A DNA stretch of 64,000 bases from the NCBI GenBank assembly GCA_018066965.1, contig JAGPVP010000044.1:19116-83115 (forward strand). The letters are read 5' to 3'. Shown piece by piece: positions 1 to 9,757 of this stretch (its first letter is position 1; the number at the start of each line of letters is the position of its first letter). The notes under the pieces are model-generated. The model was given only the letters and a program-made list of their open reading frames with translations. It had not been told where the DNA came from and searched no databases. Origin of the DNA: Zhongshania sp. (GTDB lineage: Bacteria > Pseudomonadota > Gammaproteobacteria > Pseudomonadales > Spongiibacteraceae). The position numbers were made by a program, and so were the translations under genes.

Positions 1-1449
1 GAAATTCCTGCCGAAGACCCCGCCACCTATCAAATGCTATGCAAGGCTGACAGCGTGGGTGTCTTCCAAGTTGAGTCCCGCGCCCAAATGAGCATGCTGC
101 CCCGCCTGCAACCTCGCACGTTTTACGATTTAGTTATTCAAATTGCGATTGTTAGGCCCGGCCCAATTCAAGGCGGCATGGTGCATCCGTTTTTACAACG
201 GCGGCAGGGTTTAGAAAAAGCCGAGTATGAAAATGACGCCATTGCCCGAGTATTAAAACGGACTCTGGGTGTACCAGTTTTTCAAGAACAGGTTATTCAG
301 CTTGCCATGGTTGCCGCTGGCTTTAGTGGTGGTGAAGCCGACCAATTGCGACGAGCGATGGCGAGCTGGGGCAAAAATGGTGATTTAATTAGATTTCGAG
401 ACAAATTAGTCAACGGCATGCGGGAGCGCGGCTATAGCGAAGACTTTGCCGAGCGCCTGTTTAGCCAAATGAAGGGCTTTGGCGCCTACGGCTTTCCCGA
501 ATCCCACTCCGCCAGTTTTGCCCTACTGGCCTATGCCTCGGCGTGGTTTAAATGCCACTACCCCGCCGCGTTTTATTGCGGCTTATTGAATAGTCAGCCC
601 ATGGGCTTTTACTCACCGTCACAACTTATACAAGATGCCAAGCGTCACAACATTGAGGTGCGGCCCATCTGCATTAATCACAGTAGCTGGGATCATTGTT
701 TAGAGAATGACGTTGAAAGCGACACCAACACACCCGCGCTGCGCTTAGGACTGCGTTTGATCAAAGGCTTTACCAAAAGCTGCGCAGAACAACTTTGTCA
801 TATCCGGCAAGACGCGCTATTCCACAGCATTGACAACTTTTGTAGCCGGCTCAGTATTGCCGCGCAATATCGGCAACAACTGGTACAGGCTGATGCCTTC
901 CACTGTTTCAATTTGCACCGCTACCAAAGTCTGTGGGAAATCAGTGCATGGCAAGCCCCCTCTCCTTTAGGCAATCTACATCCAGCGCAAGCCGAGGCCA
1001 TTCAACTCGCCCCGCCCATAGAAACCGAGGAAGTACTTAGTGACTATCGTCACACTGGACTCAGCTTACGCCGCCACCCCATGGCCTTGCTGCGCAGCCA
1101 TAAAGTCTTAAAAAATTGTGTTAGCGCAGAAGGCTTAAAAGAAATTAATGACGGCCGGTTTATTCGTCTTTGCGGTGTAGTCAGCTGCCGTCAGCGACCG
1201 GGCAGCGCCTCCGGCGTGATGTTTGTCACCCTAGAAGACGAGACCGGCAATAGCAATATTATTGTCTGGCCAGCAGTACAAGAGCGCTGCCAAAAAGCCT
1301 TATTGCAAGGCCGCATTCTTATGATTAAAGGTAGTGTACAAAAAGCCGCCGCGGGCCATGCTGCCCCAGTAATTCATGTCGTGGCCTTTAGTATTGAAAG
1401 CCAAGACCACCTAATGAGTATTGACACCACATCCCATGACTTTCATTAA
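1..1449 (+). CDS. dnaE2: Error-prone DNA polymerase DnaE2/ImuC, C-terminal part
   Basis: The reading frame is open from base 1, so the 5' part lies outside the window; 482 residues remain of a protein usually a little over 1000 long. The start shows the DnaE2 signature GVFQVESRAQM followed by IVRPGPIQGGMVHP and the GGEADQLRRAM block, which belong to the fingers and helix-hairpin-helix part of C-family polymerases. The last 120 residues form an OB-fold (RLCGVVSCRQRPGSASG, then FVTLEDETG). DnaE2 performs SOS-induced translesion synthesis, normally with ImuA and ImuB, which would lie upstream of the window if present. It is a housekeeping neighbour unrelated to the catabolic genes. The identification is firm; only the catalytic N-terminal half cannot be checked. 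Confidence 0.95.
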   Translation, partial: EIPAEDPATYQMLCKADSVGVFQVESRAQMSMLPRLQPRTFYDLVIQIAIVRPGPIQGGMVHPFLQRRQGLEKAEYENDAIARVLKRTLGVPVFQEQVIQLAMVAAGFSGGEADQLRRAMASWGKNGDLIRFRDKLVNGMRERGYSEDFAERLFSQMKGFGAYGFPESHSASFALLAYASAWFKCHYPAAFYCGLLNSQPMGFYSPSQLIQDAKRHNIEVRPICINHSSWDHCLENDVESDTNTPALRLGLRLIKGFTKSCAEQLCHIRQDALFHSIDNFCSRLSIAAQYRQQLVQADAFHCFNLHRYQSLWEISAWQAPSPLGNLHPAQAEAIQLAPPIETEEVLSDYRHTGLSLRRHPMALLRSHKVLKNCVSAEGLKEINDGRFIRLCGVVSCRQRPGSASGVMFVTLEDETGNSNIIVWPAVQERCQKALLQGRILMIKGSVQKAAAGHAAPVIHVVAFSIESQDHLMSIDTTSHDFH

Positions 1450-1605
1450 CACCCGCCTCAGTCCCTCTTAAAGATAACAGCTTAAAACGATAATAATTTA
1501 GCAAGTTCGCTTTGCTTATTCGACGCATAGCTAAACCGAATTTTAGTTAACTCAACAAACAAGCATTAATACACTGAATCTAGTCTTCCTGTTAAAATAG
1601 GCGAT

Positions 1606-1615
1606 ACTACATAGT
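1606..1615. promoter_or_regulatory. Possible operator before the CymR-like gene
   Basis: ACTA-CA-TAGT is a small dyad 27 bases before the TTG start of the TetR-family gene. Its core CTACATA recurs in both orientations in the inverted repeat at 12926-12952, ahead of the cumate operon. This suggests autoregulation by the TetR protein, but the motif is short and unproven. Confidence 0.3.
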
Positions 1616-1641
1616 GTAATTGATATTTTGAGGCTGTCGGT

Positions 1642-2259
1642 TTGACCCAGAAACCCGTAAAAGTAAGAACGCCGCAAGCAGAGCGCACCGCCACTATGCG
1701 CCAGCGACTCTCTGAGGCTGCATTTGAAGTGATTAAAGAAGTGGGCTATGCCAATTTCCGTACATCTGCGGTTTCAAAAGCCGCCGGTGTTTCTCAGGGT
1801 GCACAGCTCCATCACTTCCCGACCAAAGACTCGCTCACCACCGCCGCAATGGAATACGCCTACGAGCGTGCCCATGGCAATTTTTTAAAAAATATCAGTG
1901 GGTTTTCTGCTAGCGACGATCCTTTAGATGCGGTAATTCAAGACGCCGAAGATTTTTTTATGTCAGACCATTTTATGGTCGCATTAGATATATTAATGGC
2001 CGGCGGCAAGAACACCGAACTCAGAGATGAGCAAGTCCGACTTGCGGTGGCAAGCCGCGCGTCTGTTGAAGAAAGCTGGGTAAAAAAACTAATTGAACTG
2101 GGCTGGCAAAAAGACGACGCTGAAATGATTCTCAGCATGACTTTTTGTCTAGTTAGGGGCTTCGCCATCAAACTGCTGATTAGCCACAGCCTCAGTGATT
2201 TATCGCCGATGATGACGCAATGGAAAAGTATGGTCGCACTACTTAAGGCGAACCACTAA
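1642..2259 (+). CDS. cymR: TetR-family repressor resembling CymR (p-cumate-responsive)
   Basis: 205 residues, the usual size of a TetR repressor. The N-terminal helix-turn-helix (about residues 30-70) contains AAGVSQGAQLHHFPTK, and the ligand domain contains DAEDFFMSDHF and VRGFAIKLL. As far as I recall the Pseudomonas putida protein, these blocks match CymR, the cymene/cumate repressor, closely. The start is TTG with GAGG 8 bases upstream; an internal ATG at codon 19 is less likely because conserved residues precede it. The gene converges on the minus-strand cumate operon and is separated from it by a terminator. Likely role: release of operator DNA when p-cumate binds. CymR-like assignment is from sequence resemblance; the effector is inference. 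Confidence 0.85.
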   Translation: MTQKPVKVRTPQAERTATMRQRLSEAAFEVIKEVGYANFRTSAVSKAAGVSQGAQLHHFPTKDSLTTAAMEYAYERAHGNFLKNISGFSASDDPLDAVIQDAEDFFMSDHFMVALDILMAGGKNTELRDEQVRLAVASRASVEESWVKKLIELGWQKDDAEMILSMTFCLVRGFAIKLLISHSLSDLSPMMTQWKSMVALLKANH

Positions 2260-2288
2260 ATAATAATTCTGCTTTGTTGATTCAATCC

Positions 2289-2326
2289 AAATCGCCCCTG
2301 CTGATGCACTCAACAGGGGCGATTTT
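2289..2326. terminator. Bidirectional rho-independent terminator
   Basis: A perfect 12-bp stem (AAATCGCCCCTG paired with CAGGGGCGATTT) closes a 13-base loop and is flanked by A/T runs on both sides. It lies between the convergent TetR gene and the prpE-like gene and would end transcription from both. Confidence 0.85.
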
Positions 2327-2328
2327 GT

Positions 2329-4188
2329 TTAGACGCTAACGCCTGTTAGCAAAGGCCGTATTTCTTCTAAAATAGCCGGATCATCAATCGTTGCCGGTAC
2401 TTTAACATCTTCGCCATTGGCTATTTTTTGCAGAGTGGCGCGCAAGATTTTACCGGATCGAGTTTTAGGTAAACGTTTAACTACCCGCGCCTGCTTAAAA
2501 AATGCCACCGGCCCAATATGTTCTCGGACCAGCGCAACGACCTCTTGAATAATAGTTTCTTCGCTGCGCTCCACACCAGCATTGAGAACCAATAAGCCGA
2601 TAGGAATCTGCCCCTTCATATCGTCGTTAATACCGAACACCGCGCACTCAGCCACGTCTTTGTGAGCGCTAAGTACCTCTTCCATCTGCCCTGTAGATAA
2701 ACGATGCCCCGCCACGTTTATCACATCATCGGTGCGGCTCATGATGTGGACATAGTCTTCGCTGTCGATAAAACCCGCATCGCCGGCGTTGTAGTAACCG
2801 GGGTACTCAGAAAGGTATTTATCGATAAAGCCCTGGTCGTTATTCCACAAGCTTGGCAAGGTGCCCGGCGGTAAAGGTAGGCGCACCGCTAAGGCGCCCA
2901 TTGTACCGGCGCCCACCGTATGCCCCGCTTCATCTAGCACGACCACATCGAAACCCGGCACGGCCTTACCAGATGATCCGTACTTAACCGGAAACAAACC
3001 TAAGCCCGCGCAGTTTGCCACCGCAGGCCAACCCAATTCTGTTTGCCACCAGTGATCTATCACCGGAATATCTAATTGGCGCTCAGCCCACTGAATGGTA
3101 TCGGGGTCTGCCCGCTCGCCGGCCAAAAACAATTGCTGCAAGCTAGAAAGATCAAAGTCCTTGGGGCCAAGTCCATTAGGGTCTTGCTGTTTAATAGCAC
3201 GAATTGCCGTCGGCGCGGTGAACATGGCCTTCACTTTATGACGTTCGATTAAGCGCCAATATGACAAAGCGTCCGGTGTACCGACCGGCTTGCCTTCAAA
3301 CATAATTGCCGTCGCGCCACGAATAAGCGGGCCATAAACAATATAGGAATGCCCTACCACCCAACCAATATCAGAGGCCGCCCAGAACACATCACCGGGA
3401 TTGATGCCGTAGATATTCTCTAAGCTCCAATTCATTGCCACCATGTGGCCGCCGTTGTCGCGAATAACGCCTTTTGGATTACCCGTCGTGCCAGAGGTAT
3501 AAATAATGTACAGCGGATCGGTAGCTGATAGCGGCACACACTCGACAGCCTGACCACCGGCCTCGGTTTCTACCCAGTCTAAATCGCGGCCTTCTTGCAT
3601 TGCGGCAAGCAATTGCGGACGCTGCAAAATTACACATTTGCGTGGCTTGTTTTGCGCCCGCTCTATCGCTTCGTCTAACAATGGCTTATAGGCCACCAAA
3701 CGGCCAGGCTCTATGCCGCAGGATGCCGAAATCACGACCTTGGGTTTGCAGTCATCAATACGTGACGCTAATTCCGCCGCCGCAAAACCACCAAACACCA
3801 CCGAGTGAACTGCGCCGATACGCGCACAGGCCTGCATCGCAATAGCAGCTTCTGGCACCATGGGCATATATATTACAACCCTATCGCCTTTCTCAACGCC
3901 CATAGAACGCAGGGCGCCAGCAAAGCGCGACACCCGATCAAGTAGCGCTTTATAAGACCAGTGCTCTACCGTGTCAGTAACGGGACTATCGTAAATAATC
4001 GCGGTCTGTTCGCCTCGGCCAGCGGCCACGTGACGATCCAAACTATTAAAGCAGGTGTTGCATACACCGTCGCTGAACCAGCTATACAGGGGAGCTTTAC
4101 TGTCATCTAAGGTAATCTCAGGTTTGCTAAACCAGTCTATGCCGTCAGCAGCCTTTGCCCACAGGCCAATATTCTCATCGTGATTCAT
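2329..4188 (-). CDS. prpE: Propionate/short-chain acyl-CoA synthetase, PrpE-like
   Basis: 619 residues, full length for PrpE. ATP + short-chain acid + CoA gives acyl-CoA. The AMP-binding P-loop YTSGTTGNPKG sits near residue 230, the acetyl/propionyl-CoA synthetase block WWQTE near 380, and the catalytic lysine region KTRSGKILR near 590. It is the last gene of the minus-strand cumate operon, 36 bases after the hydratase gene. Meta cleavage of p-cumate releases isobutyrate, so an acid-activating enzyme here makes sense as an isobutyryl-CoA synthetase; that substrate is inference, while the PrpE family call is firm. Confidence 0.92.
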   Translation of the reverse strand: MNHDENIGLWAKAADGIDWFSKPEITLDDSKAPLYSWFSDGVCNTCFNSLDRHVAAGRGEQTAIIYDSPVTDTVEHWSYKALLDRVSRFAGALRSMGVEKGDRVVIYMPMVPEAAIAMQACARIGAVHSVVFGGFAAAELASRIDDCKPKVVISASCGIEPGRLVAYKPLLDEAIERAQNKPRKCVILQRPQLLAAMQEGRDLDWVETEAGGQAVECVPLSATDPLYIIYTSGTTGNPKGVIRDNGGHMVAMNWSLENIYGINPGDVFWAASDIGWVVGHSYIVYGPLIRGATAIMFEGKPVGTPDALSYWRLIERHKVKAMFTAPTAIRAIKQQDPNGLGPKDFDLSSLQQLFLAGERADPDTIQWAERQLDIPVIDHWWQTELGWPAVANCAGLGLFPVKYGSSGKAVPGFDVVVLDEAGHTVGAGTMGALAVRLPLPPGTLPSLWNNDQGFIDKYLSEYPGYYNAGDAGFIDSEDYVHIMSRTDDVINVAGHRLSTGQMEEVLSAHKDVAECAVFGINDDMKGQIPIGLLVLNAGVERSEETIIQEVVALVREHIGPVAFFKQARVVKRLPKTRSGKILRATLQKIANGEDVKVPATIDDPAILEEIRPLLTGVSV

Positions 4189-4224
4189 TATTATCTCCCA
4201 GCCGAGTATCCGCCAATCTAAACA

Positions 4225-5004
4225 CTATATGAAATCAAGTGCCAATGAACCAATCCCAGAAATATCCAACGACATTTTATCTCCGGGTTTTACGTACTCT
4301 AATGGCACCAAAGAGCCCGATAAAATAATGTCGCCTTTACTTAAGCTGATACCGTATTCACCAAGGGTATTAGCCAGCCACGCCACGCAGGTAAGCGGAT
4401 TGCCCAAAGCTTCTGCGCCGGTGCCAAAACTTAGCTTTTCACCATTTTTCCACACCTGCATTTCACAATTAATTAAATCCACTTTTTTGGGATCAATCGC
4501 GGCGGCAGAGTTAACGGCGAAATAACCGCAGGAGGCATTGTCTGCCACAGTGTCTTGGATTTTAATCTTCCAATCAGCAATACGAGAATCAACAATTTCA
4601 AAACACGGCATCACCGCTTCTGTTGCTGCCAATACGTCCGCCTCGGTAACTCCCGGCCCTTTAAGGTCACTACTCAGCAGGAAGGCGATTTCACCTTCGG
4701 CGCGTGGTGCAATCATATCGCTTAAAGACAACTCACCGTCGCAGACCATTTTGTCGGTCAGAAAACCAAAATCGGGCTGCCGCACATTGAGCATAGATTG
4801 CACAGCGTTACTTGTAACACCGATTTTCTTGCCAATGAGTTTCTCGCCATCGGCCTCGCGCATCGCCAACATATTCAACGATATGCGATAGGCGTCATCA
4901 ATACTGATATCAGGATACCGCGTGGTCAAAGGCGATACCGCCTTAACATCGCGTAGTGAACGATATAACTCGGTACTAATATCCTGCAGTTGCTGCTGAT
5001 TCAT
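4225..5004 (-). CDS. cmtF: 2-hydroxypenta-2,4-dienoate (2-keto-4-pentenoate) hydratase
   Basis: 259 residues, the normal length for the MhpD/BphH/CmtF family. It adds water to 2-hydroxypenta-2,4-dienoate to make 4-hydroxy-2-oxovalerate. Family blocks visible are GKKIGVTSNAVQ, PRAEGEIAFLL (metal-binding glutamates) and the C-terminal LSKGDIILSGSL. It sits directly behind the oxygenase beta subunit (33-base gap) and works with the aldolase and acetaldehyde dehydrogenase encoded upstream in the same operon. In p-cumate degradation this step follows hydrolytic release of isobutyrate. Confidence 0.9.
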   Translation of the reverse strand: MNQQQLQDISTELYRSLRDVKAVSPLTTRYPDISIDDAYRISLNMLAMREADGEKLIGKKIGVTSNAVQSMLNVRQPDFGFLTDKMVCDGELSLSDMIAPRAEGEIAFLLSSDLKGPGVTEADVLAATEAVMPCFEIVDSRIADWKIKIQDTVADNASCGYFAVNSAAAIDPKKVDLINCEMQVWKNGEKLSFGTGAEALGNPLTCVAWLANTLGEYGISLSKGDIILSGSLVPLEYVKPGDKMSLDISGIGSLALDFI

Positions 5005-5037
5005 ACTTGCTATTCCAATGCATGTTTATAAAACGAC

Positions 5038-5550
5038 TTACAAAATAATACTGATCTTAGCCTGTGGCCTTAAGCCATCTAAGGCGAGCGAACAGGTTTT
5101 TTTACAGATCTTTAATTGACCATCAAGGTCCACCAGTTCGTATAAATAGCAGCCCATAAACATATCCGTGCTGCCATTTTTAGACCGGTAAATAACAAAT
5201 GACGCGCTCACAGATATTCGGCCATTTTCAAGACTGTCATTAACAATAATATTGCTAACCACGTGCTGAACTTTTGAACGTGGAAACTCTGCATGACAGG
5301 TTTTTTTCTCTAGCCGAGTTACCCGTTCATTCATCCGGCCACGGTTATCTGCAATGTAGTAAAGGTGCTTGGTAGGGTCCGCTTCGGCTGCGGGTACATC
5401 CGTCGGCGGCACATAGTAGCTGGCATCTTCTGTATACAGCGCCAACCAATCTTGCAGACGCCAATCATCCAAACTCTTTGCTTCTTCATTGAGCAACTTT
5501 TGGATACGGAAGTATTGAAACATTTCTTGCAAATCAGACTCGCTAGCCAT
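5038..5550 (-). CDS. cmtAc: Aromatic-ring-hydroxylating dioxygenase, small (beta) subunit
   Basis: 170 residues with the NTF2-like cone fold of dioxygenase beta subunits (WLALYTEDASYYVP near residue 35, then IADNRGRMNERVTRLE). It has a structural role in the alpha3beta3 oxygenase. The start ATG follows GGAGAAG. It begins 3 bases after the alpha-subunit stop, so the two are almost certainly co-translated. With the alpha subunit it forms the terminal oxygenase of a p-cumate 2,3-dioxygenase-type system; the exact aromatic acid cannot be read from the subunit alone. Confidence 0.9.
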   Translation of the reverse strand: MASESDLQEMFQYFRIQKLLNEEAKSLDDWRLQDWLALYTEDASYYVPPTDVPAAEADPTKHLYYIADNRGRMNERVTRLEKKTCHAEFPRSKVQHVVSNIIVNDSLENGRISVSASFVIYRSKNGSTDMFMGCYLYELVDLDGQLKICKKTCSLALDGLRPQAKISIIL

Positions 5551-5553
5551 CGC

Positions 5554-6822
5554 TTACTTCTCCTCTAATTCGCTGATACGACGATTCCACTCACGCCAGA
5601 ATGCGCGCATCTGTAACTCGTCATCAAATGAGGGAACTGCCGCTTTCATACCCTTAGAAATATCATTCCACGGTGCATTGGCGGCGGACTTAAATCCGTT
5701 CTGGCATTGCTCTAAAGCCTCGACATCGTCTGGCGTAGCAAAACCACCGGGGCCTATAAATTCAAGGAAGTTAGATAGGCGATATTCGCGTCGCCAATCA
5801 CTTTCACCTACCACGCCCATTGCAAAGCCATTGACCATCATTGAGTTTGGTGAGGTTGGGTAAAATGTGCGTACCGTAATCGCCATAATGTCGTTGACGA
5901 CCAAGTTCGGGAAAATGATCATATTGCGGTTTTTAGTTGCGATCTTCTCAGCGGTTTCGGCACCAACACGCCCCACCAACTCATCGTAAACCTGATCTAT
6001 TTCTTTCTTACCGTCTTCTCCCCACATAGGTATCCACTGCGCTACCGGACGCCCCCACGGCGCGCTGTATTCGATAACAGCGTGTCCATTCCCTAGATCA
6101 TAGCCTTTGCCGGCAAGGCGAGTCGCCGTTAAACCGCCATTGGTATTCATTAAATAATCTAGGTAGGTAGCGTGAGTGGATTCTGCGTGATAGCCATCAA
6201 CACTGTTTTCAACCAATAACTTCCAATTGGCTTGAATAGAGTATTCTTGAGTACCACCAATAATTTCCATGCCCTCAGAAGACTGCGCGGCAACTACATC
6301 CAAATATTCTTTGGAGCCAGCCAAGTAATCTTCAAGGGGCTCTACGTCTTTATTAAAGCAAATAAAGTAAAACCCAGCGTACTGTTCCATTCTTGGCACG
6401 GGACGCAGATTAGAATCTTCGCTTTCTTTAAAGTCTTTGCTATAGGAATTTTCGCCAGAAAGGTGGGCTAGCTCGCCGGTATTTTTAAATACCCAGCCGT
6501 GGTACATACACTGAAAGGTTTTGGCCTTGCCGCGCTTCTCTCTACACACGGTAGAGCCGCGATGAGGACACACATTAAACAAGGCGCGAATCACATTGTC
6601 GCGACCGCGAACAAATAGAATATTCTGATCTGCCACCGTGCGCGCCACAAATGCACTGGCTTCCTTCAGTTCTGATTCATGACCCAAGTACAACCAGCAA
6701 TTTTGAAATATTAAATCGCGTTCTTTCTCGAACACTTCCTGACTGGTAAACGTTTCACGCGCAACTTTAAAGCGCCCGCCGTCCCGATCATCGATAATAT
6801 AAGGAGTTTCCACGTCAACCAC
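5554..6822 (-). CDS. cmtAb: Aromatic-ring-hydroxylating dioxygenase, large (alpha) subunit
   Basis: 422 residues. The Rieske [2Fe-2S] ligands are CPHRG near residue 85 (Cys85, His87) and CMYHGW near 105 (Cys105, His108). The mononuclear iron site starts at DGYHAESTH (Asp209, His212, His217). It catalyses cis-dihydroxylation of an aromatic ring. Adjacent genes for a ferredoxin, dihydrodiol dehydrogenase, extradiol dioxygenase and a decarboxylase-type protein point to p-cumate as substrate. The start is uncertain: GTG at 6822, or GTG at 6813, which has GAGG at better spacing. No dedicated BphA4-type reductase lies in the operon; the reductase at 26307-27374 could serve. Confidence 0.92.
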   Translation of the reverse strand: MVDVETPYIIDDRDGGRFKVARETFTSQEVFEKERDLIFQNCWLYLGHESELKEASAFVARTVADQNILFVRGRDNVIRALFNVCPHRGSTVCREKRGKAKTFQCMYHGWVFKNTGELAHLSGENSYSKDFKESEDSNLRPVPRMEQYAGFYFICFNKDVEPLEDYLAGSKEYLDVVAAQSSEGMEIIGGTQEYSIQANWKLLVENSVDGYHAESTHATYLDYLMNTNGGLTATRLAGKGYDLGNGHAVIEYSAPWGRPVAQWIPMWGEDGKKEIDQVYDELVGRVGAETAEKIATKNRNMIIFPNLVVNDIMAITVRTFYPTSPNSMMVNGFAMGVVGESDWRREYRLSNFLEFIGPGGFATPDDVEALEQCQNGFKSAANAPWNDISKGMKAAVPSFDDELQMRAFWREWNRRISELEEK

Positions 6823-6858
6823 CTCACGCTTTTGGATTTAAGGAATTAATTTTTATTT

Positions 6859-7638
6859 TCACACTACAAAATGATATAGCTCTAACTCAGCGTCATCATC
6901 ATCCACAATGCCACCGTTTAAATTGTTAACAGATCCTACCAGCGTTTCACTGACCCTATCTGTTTCTGGATCACCGGCGGTTAAATAACGCCACATACGC
7001 TCGAACACACCAATCTTGACCTGCCGGTCACGGATTTCGTCGTCAGACAACACGCCTGCCTCAGGTATAAAGTTGGCGCTGCGCACGCTTAACTCTAGCC
7101 GCGCCGAATCTTCTAAAAACCACGCATAAGACACCGCTTCTTCTATCGACTCGCCTACCACTACCGAACCGTTACCCCGCATGACCAAGGCCGTTGCCGA
7201 GCCCATCATATCCGCGAGGGATTGCGCACGATCATCGTCACGCAACAATCTAGGATCAGCCCATAGCGGTATATTGTTTTCAAAATACGCACTCAAGCCA
7301 TGCCGACAAGTCGGTGTTAAACCTTGCGTAGATAGCGCCATTACCGCCGGCGACATAATGCGACACACGGCTTTAATTTCTGGGCGACGCTGGTAAATCG
7401 CTTGATGAATTCTCACCTCGCCCAGCACGCCATCGGGCAAAGGCCCCCTTACCGAAACTGAGGTATTCGTTTCTCCCGCGGCAATGGTGCCCATCGGCTG
7501 GGGAGCGCACACCAAAAACTGCTCGTCATCCACTCTTACACTGCAGTGACCAAAGGCGTGTACCAATCCAGCGCGACCCAATGCTCTGGCCCCCATACGC
7601 AGCTTGATGTGTTGCGTGTTTATTGCTGTTTGCGTCAT
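6859..7638 (-). CDS. cmtD: Class II aldolase/adducin-family protein, candidate HCOMODA decarboxylase
   Basis: About 259 residues of the class II aldolase/adducin fold (AlaRALGRAGLVHAFGHCSVR-type N-terminus, RIHQAIYQRRPEIKAVCR, then MRGNGSVVVGES near residue 155). In the Pseudomonas p-cumate pathway CmtD is, to my knowledge, a protein of this fold. It decarboxylates 2-hydroxy-3-carboxy-6-oxo-7-methylocta-2,4-dienoate after ring cleavage. Its presence argues that the dioxygenase substrate carries a ring carboxylate, because neutral arene routes need no such step. A GTG three codons upstream (7647) is an alternative start. The family is firm, the exact reaction inferred from the operon. Confidence 0.8.
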   Translation of the reverse strand: MTQTAINTQHIKLRMGARALGRAGLVHAFGHCSVRVDDEQFLVCAPQPMGTIAAGETNTSVSVRGPLPDGVLGEVRIHQAIYQRRPEIKAVCRIMSPAVMALSTQGLTPTCRHGLSAYFENNIPLWADPRLLRDDDRAQSLADMMGSATALVMRGNGSVVVGESIEEAVSYAWFLEDSARLELSVRSANFIPEAGVLSDDEIRDRQVKIGVFERMWRYLTAGDPETDRVSETLVGSVNNLNGGIVDDDDAELELYHFVV

Positions 7639-7719
7639 GTTTTCCACGTGTCAGTTATTTATTATTTACTCGCGTGACTCGTCTAATCCCAGCCTTAAGC
7701 TAAGCCGCGAAACTTATTC

Positions 7720-8763
7720 TCAGCCCGTCGCGCTTACAGCCTCAGCGGCAGCATTTTCCTTGGCCATTGTTAAGGCCAAATCTTCAATCATATCTTCTTG
7801 GCCGCCAACCGTGCCGCGACGCCCTAGTTCAACAAGAATATCTCTTGCTGACACGCCATAGCGCTGCTCTGCGCGTTTTGCAAAAAGCAGAAACGAGCTA
7901 TATACACCCGCATAACCAAGAGTGAGCGCGTCACGATCAATACGTATTGGGCTATCCATCATGGGTACGACGAGGTCCTCAGCTACATCCATGATTTTGT
8001 ATAAATCTATGCCGGTTTTCATGCCCATACGATGTAAAACCGCGACCAACACTTCTAGCGGGGTATTGCCTGCCCCAGCCCCAAGTCCAGCCACAGAGCC
8101 GTCAATCCGCGCAGCGCCCGCGTTAATGGCGGCAACCGAGTTAGCCACGCCCATCGCAAGATTGTGATGACCGTGAAAACCAATCTCGACGTTATCTGGC
8201 AGGCCATTTCTAAGCGTAGATATTTTCTCGGTGACTTCGTCTGGCAACATAAAACCCGCCGAGTCTGTGCAGTAAAGACAGTTAGCGCCGTAGCTCACCA
8301 TTAGCTTTGCTTGTTCTAATAAGGCGCCTGCAGAAATCATATGCGCCATCATCAAAAAGCCAACAGTGTCTAAACCCAGCTTTGCTGAGTAGGCGATATG
8401 TTGCTGAGACACGTCAGCTTCTGTGCAATGAGTTGCGACTCTTAAGGTGCTTACGCCACAGGCCTGCGCCATGCGAATGTGGTCAACCGTACCAATTCCC
8501 GGCAATAGCAGGGCCGACACTTTTGCCTGTGTCATTTTGGGGATAACCGCATTGAGATATTCTTCGTCGCTGTGCGCCGGAAAACCATAGTTAACCGACG
8601 CGCCACCCAAGCCGTCACCGTGAGTGACTTCTATTAGCGGCATACCCGCAGCGTCTAATGCCGTTGATACCGCAACCATTTGCTCAATGGAAATCTGATG
8701 GCGTTTTGAATGCATGCCATCACGCAGGCTCATGTCATGCAATTTCACAAATTTATTTGTCAT
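7720..8763 (-). CDS. cmtG: 4-hydroxy-2-oxovalerate aldolase
   Basis: 347 residues from the ATG at 8763, which has AAGG 8 bases upstream; a GTG at 8772 would add three residues. It splits 4-hydroxy-2-oxovalerate into pyruvate and acetaldehyde. The DRE-TIM barrel signature [12 protein letters not shown] lies near residue 14, metal-binding [13 protein letters not shown] near 198, and the C-terminal communication domain ([13 protein letters not shown]) that channels acetaldehyde to the partner dehydrogenase is present. It is followed in the operon order by the hydrolase and dehydrogenase genes, the classical BphI-BphJ arrangement. Confidence 0.95.
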   Translation of the reverse strand: MTNKFVKLHDMSLRDGMHSKRHQISIEQMVAVSTALDAAGMPLIEVTHGDGLGGASVNYGFPAHSDEEYLNAVIPKMTQAKVSALLLPGIGTVDHIRMAQACGVSTLRVATHCTEADVSQQHIAYSAKLGLDTVGFLMMAHMISAGALLEQAKLMVSYGANCLYCTDSAGFMLPDEVTEKISTLRNGLPDNVEIGFHGHHNLAMGVANSVAAINAGAARIDGSVAGLGAGAGNTPLEVLVAVLHRMGMKTGIDLYKIMDVAEDLVVPMMDSPIRIDRDALTLGYAGVYSSFLLFAKRAEQRYGVSARDILVELGRRGTVGGQEDMIEDLALTMAKENAAAEAVSATG

Positions 8764-8812
8764 ACTCTGCACCTTTCACTGGTCGGCTATTACAAGGTAG
8801 CGGCGTAAATTA

Positions 8813-9715
8813 TTAGGCCGTAATAGCACTCGCTTCCGCGAGCTTTTGGGCAATCATTTCTGCTGTGCGCAATGCTGCCGCCGTCATGATATCGAGGTTG
8901 CCAGCATACTTAGGCAAATAATCACCCAGCCCCTCAACTTCCATATACATAGAGACGCGCTGGCCATCAAATACCGGCCCATTCACCAAGCGATAGCCCG
9001 GCACATAGCGCTGAACTTCACTTACCATTTCATGCACCGATGCGGTAATGGCGGCTTGATCAGCCTCGCCTTCAACCAAGCAGTGAATGGTGTCGCGCAT
9101 AATGAGTGGCGGCTCAGCAGGGTTAATCACGATGATCGCCTTACCCTGTTTCGCACCGCCTACCTTCTCCACCGCGCTAGCGGTAGTACGGGTAAATTCA
9201 TCAATATTGGCGCGAGTACCCGGACCAATTGAACGCGAAGATACCGTCGCAATAATTTCTCCGTAACTAACCGCTTGCACCCGCGATACCGCCGCCACCA
9301 TCGGAATAGTCGCTTGACCACCGCAAGTGACCATATTGACGTTTTGAATATTGCCTTGGCTCAAGGCGTTTAAATTAACGGGAGGAATACAATAAGGACC
9401 AATTGCCGCAGGTGTGAGATCGATCATCGTCACCCCAAGCTCATTTAGCTTGCGACTATTTTCAGCGTGAACATAGGCAGAGGTCGCATCGAAGGCGAGA
9501 GTAATACCATCTGCTTTAATAAATGGCAGCACGCCATCCACGCCCTCTGCACTGACTTTAATGCCCATTTCTGCAGCGCGTTTTAGACCGTCGGACTCGG
9601 GGTCTATACCCACCATCCACACCGGCTCAACCCACTCGGAACGCAGCATTTTTATCAACAAATCAGTACCGATATTACCGGGACCAATAATGACTGCTTT
9701 CAGCTTCTTATTCAT
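8813..9715 (-). CDS. cmtH: Acetaldehyde dehydrogenase (acetylating)
   Basis: 300 residues. It oxidises acetaldehyde from the aldolase to acetyl-CoA with NAD+. The N-terminal Rossmann motif is [11 protein letters not shown], the catalytic cysteine lies in [13 protein letters not shown] near residue 130, and the C-terminal part has the BphJ-type [22 protein letters not shown] precedes the ATG. It sits 49 bases upstream of the aldolase start in transcription order; the two normally form a channelling heterotetramer. Confidence 0.95.
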   Translation of the reverse strand: MNKKLKAVIIGPGNIGTDLLIKMLRSEWVEPVWMVGIDPESDGLKRAAEMGIKVSAEGVDGVLPFIKADGITLAFDATSAYVHAENSRKLNELGVTMIDLTPAAIGPYCIPPVNLNALSQGNIQNVNMVTCGGQATIPMVAAVSRVQAVSYGEIIATVSSRSIGPGTRANIDEFTRTTASAVEKVGGAKQGKAIIVINPAEPPLIMRDTIHCLVEGEADQAAITASVHEMVSEVQRYVPGYRLVNGPVFDGQRVSMYMEVEGLGDYLPKYAGNLDIMTAAALRTAEMIAQKLAEASAITA

Positions 9716-9757
9716 ATTTCACCTATGATTAATCCTAGAATATTGAGAGATCAATAT

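Noticed and set aside
2861..3845. Plus-strand open frames inside the PrpE-like gene and similar antisense frames elsewhere
   Set aside because: They mirror conserved minus-strand genes, have no ribosome sites and no recognisable domains.
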